Part shown: in pieces, positions 10,402 through 19,592 of the stretch
Layout: every line of letters begins with the position of its first letter
Numbering within the stretch: the first letter of the stretch is position 1
Origin: Bryopsis sp. KO-2023
Taxonomy: Eukaryota; Chlorophyta; Ulvophyceae; Bryopsidales; Bryopsidaceae
Reading direction: 5' to 3'
Length of the DNA: 39,750 nucleotides
Assembly (NCBI GenBank): GCA_030272585.1
Contig: BSYQ01000023.1
Location: 1 to 39,750 of the forward strand
Position numbers and translations under genes: made by a program
Notes under the pieces: generated by a model
The model's input: the letters and a program-made list of their open reading frames with translations, nothing else
Databases searched by the model: none
What the model was told of the DNA's origin: nothing

Positions 10402-11486
10402 ATGCAGAAAGATCTATTGGGTCTGGCATTGATAGCAATACTTCTTTTCGCACCGTGTAGGTATTGTATTTGTAATTTTTTTTTTTTTGGGGGGGGGGGA
10501 GTTAAGGGCCGTTGGTGATATTGTTGCATAGCTTTTTCGAGACTTTTTTTTTTTGCAAGTCTTTTAGTTGTAGGTGACGCCAATTTTTCTGGTATGACTC
10601 AGCAGACTCTCAGAATTGAGCTTTGAAGCTAAATTTGAAAAAGGACATACATTTTGCTTAGGTAAAACATGAAGGGCAGGGTGCTGACTGATCAATGCTA
10701 TCAGTAAGTCCATAAGAGCCAGCATTTTCTCCTCTTTCTATTTGATGTGCAGTGCCAGTCTCTGCGAATATTGTTCGGGAGAAACTTGCCAAATTTTATT
10801 GATGAAAAAAAAGATTGATGAGTATACTTCCACAACTGAGCCTGGTTGGGCCCGAAGAATGAAGAATACTTGTGGAGTTTTCCTCTGCCTGGAAAATGAA
10901 CAGGATCAATGTTTGAGAAGGACATGAATCTGAGATGGGACAAGGAGCTTGATTTTTTCTGTGGCAAAAGCCGGGCTGCTGGACCACGTGGTTTGGAAGT
11001 CGGTTGGTTCACGGCATCAGTTGGCAAGTGGCGTTCCACAACGCATGCATGCATTGTCATTCATGTGGCAGTGATGTTAGTCCAATCCGAGATAATTAGG
11101 AGGCGATCAATGAAAGCGTAACATAGTGCTAATTGCCGAACAATCAATGCCAACCAAATCAATGTCCTTTTGTTTTTGCTTCGCCGTCGCCAGAGCTTGA
11201 CGCTGGACACAATGGAGCACGAAGTTTACGGAGGTCAGGCAACCGCGGAAGTTGGGTTACGGAAAAAGTAGAGGAGGCTAAGCAAGACAGGTACACACCC
11301 AGCCTTACCCACCTCGATCTCCTCGTCGAACCAGCCCTGATTCGCAGAATCTGCTTGTGCAACCTCCTCTTGAGGAAGTTACTCGCCTACACGAGTTTCG
11401 TTTGCTTTTTTTCCGGTTGACCTCGACCGCCACGGGTGCGCATCAGAGTTGTTTCTGTTGACGATGAGACTTGCTTTTTCGGAACG
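10402..11486. other. Duplicated 3' flank, then unassigned sequence
   Basis: 10430-10690 repeats the 3' flank of the gene ending at 9167, including a G-run and tacattttgcttaggtaaaa. 10690-11486 contains no ORF I can assign. It is presumably the intergenic region and 5' region of the KH gene. Confidence 0.5.
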
Positions 11487-12556
11487 ATGCAGGAGTCGCG
11501 CCCCGCTCCGTGTCGGACTCTGGTGATCCCAGATATTGATCGAGTTCGCCAACGTCGCGGCACGGTGGGGGCTATGTTTGGGCACGGTGGGAACACGGTG
11601 CGAAGAATACGAGGTCCAGCGGGTGCGACAGTCCACATCCACTCAGCGACGTCCAAGGGGGAGGAATTGAGCTTGGAGTTTAGTGGTACCAGAAAACAGG
11701 TGAGCAGCGTCGGCTCGTTTGTATTGCCTATCCTGTTCAACACTCACACAAGTTATCGCCAGATAAATTCCCGGGGCAACAATCTGCTCGATTGAAAGAT
11801 GCCATGCTGGCTGCCCAACCTGGACCAAACTGTTTCCCGAAATGTTGAAAGATTCCATACATTTTATTGGATGGCAGATTGAGGATACCTATGAAGAGTT
11901 GGGGGTGGTGATGATCGCAGTTGATGAGGGACACACATAGAATCACGACCTTCCATGGCTAAAATGGAAAAAAATGGAATTGAGGACCCTGCACACGATG
12001 ATAGGGTGTCTCATTGGGAAAGCCAGTCCAGAAATTAGATCGATTGAGGAAGGGAGTGGAGCGAAAGTCTAAAATTTAACGTAAGCAGAGAGCAATTGAT
12101 GCCTTGCACTTCAAATGTGGGCTTTTTTGCTGATAAAGTCCTCTCTGTTTGCTGAGTTGTATGTGTGCTATTTTTAGCCCAACAAGATGGGGATAAACTC
12201 CAACACGTGATACAACAACATAGAGTCCATGTGTGATGGCATGACATGGTAAGGGTCCTGAGTGATTAATGCATGTTGTTCTTATTGCTGGCACAGTATA
12301 ACCCCTGGTTCCTCTGCATAGTTATGGATATGAGACAGCTTCCTGTGTGCCAAGAAAGGAAGATTTTTTGGGGGTTCCAACACATGCTCCATTTTTGTCT
12401 TGTGGTTTGGTTCAGGTCCAGGAGGCCCTTCAGAGCTTCGACTCAACTCATGCCAAAACGTTGAGGCAAACCCACACCACCCAGAACGGAGCAAACAATC
12501 CCCAATCCATAAATGTGGTGGATCTCAGTGTCCAGTCCTTGGTGGGGGCAACGTTG
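11487..12556 (+). CDS. KH-domain RNA-binding protein (first two exons)
   Basis: Exon 1 is 11487-11699 and exon 2 is 12416-12556. Both joins are phase 0 and have good GT-AG ends (CAG|GTGAGC ... TTCAG|GTC). The join gives one KH domain. It begins with a beta strand and the GxxG loop GHGG (residues 32-35) in AMFGHGGNTVRRIRGPAGA. It then has the ATVHIH strand and a final helix spanning the intron (FSGTRKQ/VQEALQSFDS). KH domains bind single-stranded RNA or DNA through the GxxG loop. The second exon continues with a polar linker (THTTQNGANNPQSINVVDLS) and ends at TTG|GTAAGA. The start ATG (11487) is the first in frame before the domain. The rest of the protein lies downstream, probably in exons within 12820-13460. 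The target RNA is unknown. Confidence 0.7.
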
Positions 12557-12822
12557 GTAAGAACGTAGAGCATCATTCCCCCTTGTCAGGAATCCTGGAT
12601 CAGATTGATTTTTTACCACCTTTTTTATATTCTGTTGTGTGGGAACTGTGAGCCTGTTGTCTGACCTGGATCGTGTGGGAGTTATTTTGCCATAAAAGGT
12701 GTTGGTGTCCTCGGCATCAGATGTCCAACCACTCATGTCTAGTTTTTCAAAGAGATTCGATATAGGCAAGTCTTAAAAAAAAAAAAAAGAAAACCAAGAG
12801 ACCTTCATCTCTTTTTCTAGGC

Positions 12823-13484
12823 CCTGGCGCATCAGTTCCCCCTCAACCTGGTGTTGTTTATGGTTTCGTCCGGAGCTGCTGTTATAGTAAAAATCGTTGA
12901 ATCTTGCCTCCACACCTCCTTCCTAGAATGAACACAGAATGTCCATGAACATATGTGGATGACAGCACCCCAGTCGAGAGGAATTTCCCAGCCATAATCA
13001 GGCTCGCTCGACAGTTACTTTGCCAGCTTCTGAACTCTCCATCCCCCCCGTTGCTGAAAATCGATATGTTTCTTCTCAGGTGGGCTCGCCAACTCCCAGC
13101 ATCCTCATCTTGCAAGCTGAGAGTACCTGCATTCCAGCCGAAGTGATGAACAACATAATCTCCAGTGCTTCATGCAATACAACCCCCAGTAACATGGAAC
13201 TCCTATCAGCGACAACAGCAGCAGCCCCTGAGGAATCAGAAGATTGCTGCTCTCCTCGCTGCACATACAGCATCAGCAGCTAGTAATGCCATTTTCCTCC
13301 ACAGCGGCAGCAACGGCAACAAATGTTCAGAGATTTGGCATGGATCACTCCTGCTATGCAAATGAAGTCCTCTGGCACCGTGAAGCTAGAATTTGGGCGC
13401 TGATCAAAGTGTCTCAAGTCAGACAGGGGTTCCTGTGGGCATCACCACTGCTGCTCCCACCCAGGTGAGATACAGGAACAAAGT
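12823..13484 (+). CDS. Probable later exons of the KH gene, structure unresolved
   Basis: Several acceptor/donor-bounded open stretches fit a low-complexity tail. One is after cttctcag at 13080: VGSPTPSILILQAES..., rich in Ser, Thr and Ala. Overlapping frames near 13190-13290 are Gln/Ala-rich (YQRQQQQPLRNQKIAALLAA). One near 13390-13463 reads QTGVPVGITTAAPTQ and is followed by GTGAGA. A Q/P/T/A-rich tail is common in KH proteins. The frames overlap and I cannot choose one model. A transcript would decide. Strand and gene membership are inferred. Confidence 0.35.
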
Positions 13485-13875
13485 GCTCACATCCAACCAG
13501 GAAGGATCATATATATTTTCCACGTAGGTTCACTTGTTCGCTTCACATTGAATAAACGTGCCGCCTGTGCTCTTCACGGCCCTCCAAGACAGCAAAGGAC
13601 ACTTGTGTATGGAATTCTGAACCTCAAAATTAGCACATGTCCGCCAATCGTTGAGACTCCCTGCTCACCCCGTCAATCACCTGAGTGAAGCCTTTGGTCC
13701 TCGACTTGACTTGTCAATGGGGAAAGAAGCTTTCAGATCATGAAATTTTTGACCATTTCCCTGTCCATAAAGAATATGTCACCGAACCCCACTCCCACCA
13801 AACCACCTTTTTTCCATGTGTACCAATGGTTTGTCCAAGACTTTTATGATGAGGGTGTGTCCCTTAAACCAACAG

Positions 13876-14109
13876 GAGCAGATGGAACAGCTAGCATGTG
13901 TTTGGGAGTTATGGATTCCATTACCAACCACTGAAAACAATGTGGAGGCAAACAAAAGGAAAGGAAAGAAAGAACAGGTATGGATCCTCTACGGTTCCAT
14001 TCCCTTCGACATCAAGGCAGCCTGGATATCGATCGATGGCGAGCATCCGAAAGACGAAGTGGGTGTTCTACCAATACCTGCTTTTGAGCGTCACTTTGTG
14101 CCCTATTGA
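13876..14109 (+). pseudogene. Decayed exon resembling the N-terminal half of folylpolyglutamate synthase
   Basis: The exon starts after the acceptor CCAACAG. It reads MEQLACVWELWIPLP, then VEANKRKGK, then GSIPFDIKAAWISIDGEHPK. In folylpolyglutamate synthases the order is a 'MxxxLxxLGL' helix, the P-loop VAGTKGKGS, then TSPHL..R.R..I(D/N)GxPI. The same order is visible here, but the P-loop is ruined: AGTKGKG has become EANKRKG, and about 10-15 residues after it are missing. Together with the better exon at 15988-16335 this looks like one decaying gene copy. On its own the call would be weak. Confidence 0.4.
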
Positions 14110-15987
14110 AACCTAAGGTTTCTTTCTTAACCCTTGAAGAGCAGTGGGGCTTGACCCAGCAAGGTTCTTCAGTGTTGTTGTCAAAAGACCCAACTGTTCT
14201 GCATCCAAGTGCCCAACAAAATGTATCCTCCCACAGAATCCTTGGTTGAATGTTTTTGTCAATATGGTTTTGTCTTCTTAATCTCCACCAATCAATGATC
14301 AACATAAAAAGTTTCAATCGTTTTTCCAATGTTGCAAGCCCACAATAAAGGCAAATATTCAATGGGTTCCACTTAGCGACCCATAGAGTGCGATCAATCG
14401 AAGTGAATCTCTCCAATCAAACCAAATCCTTCAATAGTTGATTAAAAGTTGATTAATTTATATCAATACTCAAAAGCAATAGAGTGAAAACTCCGGATTT
14501 ATACAAAGCAAGAACTTCTTCACGCAAAGGAGAAGATTAATACAAAAGTGTTTATACACTCAGTCAACAAGACCAACTGGATGTTATAAGTTTTCAATTA
14601 ACATGATCAAAAAAATCAAAGAGTGTGAAACTTTCAACGTTGCGTTACTCAATGAAGGATTTTTTTTAACATCAAGAAAATCAATATTTTGCAAGAACTC
14701 AAATGGTTATGATCATAATGGTTCTTCAAAGGTTGATAGAAAAGGAGAAAAAAATTCTCCAAAAATTATTTAGTGACTATTCAAAGCTGAGTCATATGCA
14801 TGAATCTGCCCCTCCCCCCCCCCAAAAAAAAAAACAACAAGAGTTGACAGTTTTGTTCCTGGGCACCAGTGGAGCTTCCTGGGAGAGCAATCATTACTAT
14901 TCTTCTAGGTGAGGGTCAGGAACACAATGCCTTGCAATACAACATAGAGGATTTGTCTAGTATATGAAATACAAGAGGAAAAGGTCATTGAAAGTGGGCG
15001 GATAAAGCCTTCACCGCTCCGAAGCTTGGAAAACCAGGTTTTTTCAATCATAGTGGGAAGGTGTCCAGTTTGTCGGGTCACTTTCTGCACCCGTGATTGT
15101 ACAGTGGGCGTCTGGTGACACATGTTGGTCTGATGCCTGAGCAAAGTAGCCGGGAATTTGTCGAAGGTGAGAATTGAACATGTAACATTCATTCAATGTT
15201 GAACATTGAACATTCAAGCTCTCCTATCCTTTCTCAAATCTTGTTTTGAATGAGATTAAAAAATCAATGTAGGAAACACGAAACATGGCCTTGCAGTGCA
15301 TTCCTTCTCTCTCAATCAGGGGTCTAATCAAAAGTCTTGAAGGACAGATTCTGAAGAGATCTTCTTGGTGCTTGTTTCAGCATTGTCTTGAAACTTACAA
15401 GAGGCCAACCTACTGAGATGCATGGGGGGCAGGGGGGAACTCTGGAGTTTGGAGTTTGAAAAAAATCCAGAAACCTCACTCATGGAGCTGGCAACTTGAT
15501 AGTGAAATGGGATGCGATGCATGCTAGCGAAATGGGATGCGATGTCATGATGTCAAAAAAAAAAAATATTGGGCCTAGCCCGTTGTATGGCCCCCTGCAA
15601 ACGTCCATGTGATGTGTGTGGTGCTCCTCAGTGGCTCATTAGAAAGGTAAGTTTGGTCTGTTTGCAAGTTTCATGGCAATCGGCAGTCATTAGGCAAGAC
15701 TGATTGCGAATGCGCACACAATAAATGCCTTGTTACTGGGTTACATGAATCCTCCTACTTCCCCCCAATGTGATTTCTTGACAGGCTTGGCAAAGAGATG
15801 AAAACCGACAGCATCTAGGAAAAAGAATTACTGTCGTGTCGCTAAATTTCTAGAGGATGGCTTTTATTTCAAGCAGGCATTTCCTCCTCCGACTTATCCA
15901 ACTGACCCAGATTCATCTTTCTTGTGAAATGTGCTCTGAGGAAATGCCAGTTTTTGTGAGCTTACAATCCATGCGGATTTGAAACAG
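14110..15987. other. Gene-poor spacer or intron remnants
   Basis: No exon I can support. It holds AT-rich sequence, an A run beside a C run (about 14810-14835), a short run of attcaatgttgaacattgaac repeats near 15190-15215 and an A12 run at about 15556. It would be intron if the FPGS-like pieces on either side belong to one gene copy. Confidence 0.5.
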
Positions 15988-16335
15988 GATCTTGTTCCTC
16001 CTGGCTATGTTTATTGCAGATCAGGGGGTGGATGTCGCAGTTCTGGAGATGGATCTGGGTAGCTGCCTGGATGCCATCAACATCGTAGGGAACCCTGTGG
16101 TGTACGGGGTGAGTTCTATGGGCTACGAGTACTGCCATACTGGGATCAACTTTGACCGAAATTGCTGGGAAAAAAGCTGGAGTATTGGAGTCCGGCTCCC
16201 CTGTAGTGATGTTTCACAAGGTCCAGAGGCAATGGTGGCTTTGAGAGCTCATGCAACAAGGGAAGGTGTGGAGCCGTTCTTGGCTAGACACTTCGATGAG
16301 TACCGAAATGCCGATTTTATCAACAGGGGCTGGTA
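15988..16335 (+). pseudogene. Folylpolyglutamate synthase pseudo-exon with compensating frameshifts
   Basis: The exon follows the acceptor GAAACAG. VDVAVLEMDLG-SCLDAINIV-NPVVYGVSSMGY matches the conserved FPGS/FolC segment 'VDVAVLEVGLGGRLDATNIV.KPVV.GI(S/T)SLG.DH'. The frame then breaks. From 16143 to 16208 another frame reads STLTEIAGKKAGVLESGSPVV, the next conserved block (T..EIA.EKAGI...G.P.V). From 16211 the first frame resumes with VSQGPEAMVALRAHATREGV. The conserved Asp-His after SLGY is replaced by Glu-Tyr, and GLGGRLDAT has become DLGSCLDAI. FPGS adds glutamates to folate using ATP, but this copy has lost its frame and conserved residues. It is probably a relic of a duplicated gene. 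Confidence 0.75.
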
Positions 16336-16730
16336 ATTTCTGTAGCAAATACATGGGAGGAGCCCGGTTCCAAAGCGGCTACAAATCGTGGTGCTTGATA
16401 CCAATGTGCTGCCCTTTCCAGACAAGCTCTTGGCTTCACTTGGAATGTAATCCTGGCTGAAAAGAGGTTTCCTGGTGATCAACCTGGCATCAACGGATAT
16501 GACAGCCCCCCAAAAAAAATGGAAAATGGGGAAATGGGAGCAGATTGTGCCTGCTATGGGGTGCCTTCTTAATTTCTGTGGCTGAATGTAGCACTGTCCG
16601 ACCTGTTCCATGAATGGATAACAGGTGCTTCTCTAGATAAGACACAGAAATAAAAAAATCTTGGTGAAAAGAAAAAAAAATCTGGCTTGAAAGGAGATAG
16701 TCTATGGGGATAAGATACCATCTTCGATTA
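16336..16730. other. Unassigned sequence before repeat copy A
   Basis: No supported gene. A short stretch near 16555-16575 (gctatggggtgccttct) resembles 18969-18986, which precedes repeat copy B. The repeat unit may therefore begin earlier than the limits I give. Confidence 0.4.
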
Positions 16731-17310
16731 GTTTTTCAAAGGAAAGAGACTTGAAAGATAGGAGAGAAAAAAAGTATGGTTACAAAAAGAAAAAAAAGAT
16801 AATAGTCAGTTTGGGGTTGCCCTTGCATTAGTGGGCTTTTTATATAGTTTAGTGTGATTACGTCCCACCCCCGCTCCAATTTGGGCTGAGCCCGGGGCGG
16901 TCAGCAGGAAAGCTAGCCGAGTGGACCCCTCTCGCGGCACCCCGAGACGAAGATGTGCCTGGAAAACTCTTCGGGAGTTTTCCTCAAAACTGATGCAAAG
17001 CGCTATGGTGAGAAAGTTGAAATTGCCCAAAAAAATAAAATAAATTGTTATCATTTGTTTATTTTTTTTTGTATCAATTTGATTTTGCTATCTCAAACTA
17101 GTGTTCTAACGCATGAATGTTGTCCGGGGGTAGGGGGTGTTTTTTTCTCAAATGAGAAAGCCCCCTTGCCCCCTCCCAGGTGCCCGCGAGGAAGAGCGAG
17201 CCAGAGGGAGCCCGGTGTTGCGAGAGAGGGGCCCTCGACTGGTGGCCCAGCCAACTGGACGCCCTGTTTATGGAGATAGCCCGCGATGGGGGTGGGACAG
17301 TAGGTTGGCT
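16731..17310. repeat. Dispersed repeat, copy A (about 580 bp)
   Basis: It is colinear with 19011-19592. Shared landmarks in order are gtttttcaaa, attagtggg, a C-rich 'cccaccccc..ctcc' stretch, ggaaaactcttc-gagtttt, gatttgatttttgct-tctcaaa, atgttgtccgggggt, a G/C-rich hairpin, ccctcccaggtgccc and agatagcccgcgatgggggt. No coding potential, no obvious terminal repeats and no target duplication that I could see. It is probably an unnamed non-autonomous element. Confidence 0.75.
17132..17165. other. Conserved hairpin in repeat copy A
   Basis: A G5 run plus tttctca, the loop aa, then tgagaaa plus a C5 run form a strong stem-loop. The same structure with different flanking G/C lengths is at 19400-19432 in copy B. 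Pairing is kept although the sequence varies, so the structure itself may have been maintained. Confidence 0.65.
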
Positions 17311-19010
17311 ACAAATGTTTTAGTTCTTTGGGGTTGGTGGACAATAATGAACAAAAGAAAAAGGAAGACGATTTTGAAAACCCCTTGGAGGGTAAAGAAT
17401 TGATTGATCCGGAGAGGAAAAAACGAATCTGGAATTGATGGAAACGTAGGGGGCGATGGATAGAGAGATGTGTTATCATTAAAAAAATGAAAAAAAAACG
17501 AAAAAAACAGAGTTTCTGTGGGTTTGGGTATTTTCTTAGAAGAGGTATCCATTGCCAGGGGTTGAGGTGGGGGCAAAACTTGATAATATGGAAAGTCGTT
17601 AAAAAGGACAGGAGAAACAGAATGAGCGACATGGAGGGCAGAACTGGCTGTCATGGGTCAAGAGGGGGCTGAAACATTAAATGATCTTATATATATATTT
17701 CAGAGAAAGCAGACATTGCTACATTGCGACAGGCCGAGTGGCTCATCCAACATGAGGTAAGAGACTTCTGTAACTCGAAAGAAATGTTTCTAGGTCTTGG
17801 GCGGCCGGTAGAACCATACCAACTGAGTTGCTGGCTGGGTGCAATGATTAATGCACAGTTGCTTTGACATATGATGGAGTGCCTAGCATAACAGTATGTT
17901 TATTGTTTTTGCCAATGTGCTGCTTGTGGTTGGCTGGTCGATTCCTTTATTCTGATCGATTGCATGTATGGTTGCTTACTAATAGCTTTCATATCAATTT
18001 TCTGTCCAGGCGCTTGTTTGTGGAGATTGTCGTGATACCTATCCTCCAAGAATTAAGCATGCTGGGGCTATCCCCGGTTAGAAACTCTGTGGAATACCCG
18101 CTGGCACCAACTCCAAAGCCCCTGATGCCGCTTGCCGCTTGATTCGATTGTTGGGGGTTTCTTTCTGAATCATCAACAGGACAGTGTATGTGTTGCCCTC
18201 TGAACAGAATGGATGATTGATCACACCCTGGAGGGGGCTTGATGTAACCCATTCCACTTAATGTGGGGATGGATCACTTTTGACCCAGCCCTCTTGCGTT
18301 CGATGGATCATGGCACGTTTAGTCATCGCTATTCCTGCTGCAAGGAAAGCATCCAACAGAGATCGGCACTTTGGCCACGGAGCCCTCCTTCACGACCCCC
18401 AAGCTCAGAGTTGTTCATTGCTTTGCGTTGGGGTGTGGAATCATTCCAGTCGCCACTGTTCTCGAAAGCTATAGGGCGGATCAGTGTGGGAGCGAGATTT
18501 CTTCCGCCCAGAAAATACCCATGTTTGACGTAGGTTGCTCATCATCATTGTAATTTCCTTCTGCATTCATCAGGCTGGATTCATTCCATACTCGTGAATT
18601 ACGGTTACACTTTCCATGTAGATGCACCTGTGAATTTTTGCTGTACTTTCGTCAGCTAGTACCTTAATGTGTTACCATTAGCAATGAACTCTTTCAGATG
18701 TATTCTCAACTCTGGTTCAGGTTGAGGGGATGGATGAGAAAACAGCGTCATGGATTCTGACACCAGTGATGGAGCTTCAACCTTGATGCCCGCTAAGAAA
18801 AAAGAGATTATCCACCATCTTTTTTTTTCCAGTAAATAAAGAGAGAAGAAAAAAAAGAGAAAAGAAAAGGCAACATCACGTTTGTTGCAAGTCCTAGCCT
18901 TCGTCTGATGATGTACGTATATTTGTACTGGGATTTTTTGATACCGATTGACCACGGGAATGAGGGCAGCTATGGGGTGCTTTCTCCTAATCATCCAGTT
19001 GTCCAAAATA
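17311..19010. other. Spacer with isolated exon-like pieces
   Basis: Two short stretches have good splice borders on the plus strand. After TTTCAG, 17703-17756 reads EKADIATLRQAEWLIQHE and ends before GTAAGA. After TGTCCAG, 18010-18079 reads ALVCGDCRDTYPPRIKHAGAIP before GTTAGA. I do not recognise either. They may be exons of the decayed gene copy that includes the FPGS relic, or chance. Nothing else in this stretch is supported. Confidence 0.3.
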
Positions 19011-19592
19011 GTTTTTCAAAAGGGAGAGATTTGAAAAATAGGTGAAAAAAACATATAGTTCGGAAGAAAAAACGATGGTGTAGTGCTGATCAGGAATTAG
19101 TGGGGGTTTTCTTTGTTTTCAATGCTAGCATGGTTTACCCCACCCCCTCTCCCCACCTGGGCTTTGCCCGGGGGATTCAGAAGGGCTGCCAGCCCTCTCG
19201 CACCACCCTGAAGCCAAGATGAAGATTATCACTGGAAAACTCTTCCCGAGTTTTCCACCCAACCGGCACAAAGTTCTATGGTGAGAACATTGCATTCGTT
19301 GGAGTTGCTCAATTGTGGTGTGTTGAAAAATTACAGCGATTTGATTTTGCTTTCTCAAAATCTACAATCTACTAACGCAGGGATGTTGTCCGGGGGTGGG
19401 GGGGGGTGTTTTTCTCAAATGAGAAACCCCCCTTGCCCCCTCCCAGGTGCCCCCGAGGAAGAGTGAGCCGTGCCTGATGATCGAGCCGAGCCTGGAGGAA
19501 GCCCGGGTGCTGCGGGAGGCTGGTGGCCCAGTCTCACTGGACCCCCTATAAATGGAGATAGCCCGCGATGGGGGTGGGGCAGTAGATTGGCT
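19011..19592. repeat. Dispersed repeat, copy B (about 580 bp)
   Basis: Direct-orientation copy of 16731-17310, 2.28 kb downstream, sharing all landmarks in the same order. The copies differ by many substitutions and small indels, so the duplication is not recent. The 5' part near 19137-19170 (accccaccccctctccccacctgggct) also matches the third, partial copy at 21830. Confidence 0.75.
19400..19432. other. Conserved hairpin in repeat copy B
   Basis: ggggggtgtttttctca-aa-tgagaaacccccc forms a near-perfect stem. It is equivalent to 17132-17165 in copy A and shows length compensation in the G and C runs. Confidence 0.65.

Noticed and set aside
17268..17654. Minus-strand open frame rich in Phe/Ser/Pro
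   Set aside because: It reads through T-rich and A-rich tracts and overlaps repeat copy A; no domain-like pattern.
18261..18553. Overlapping plus-strand open frames at 18.3-18.5 kb as a gene
   Set aside because: Three frames are open at once, with no recognisable motif and no consistent splice context.
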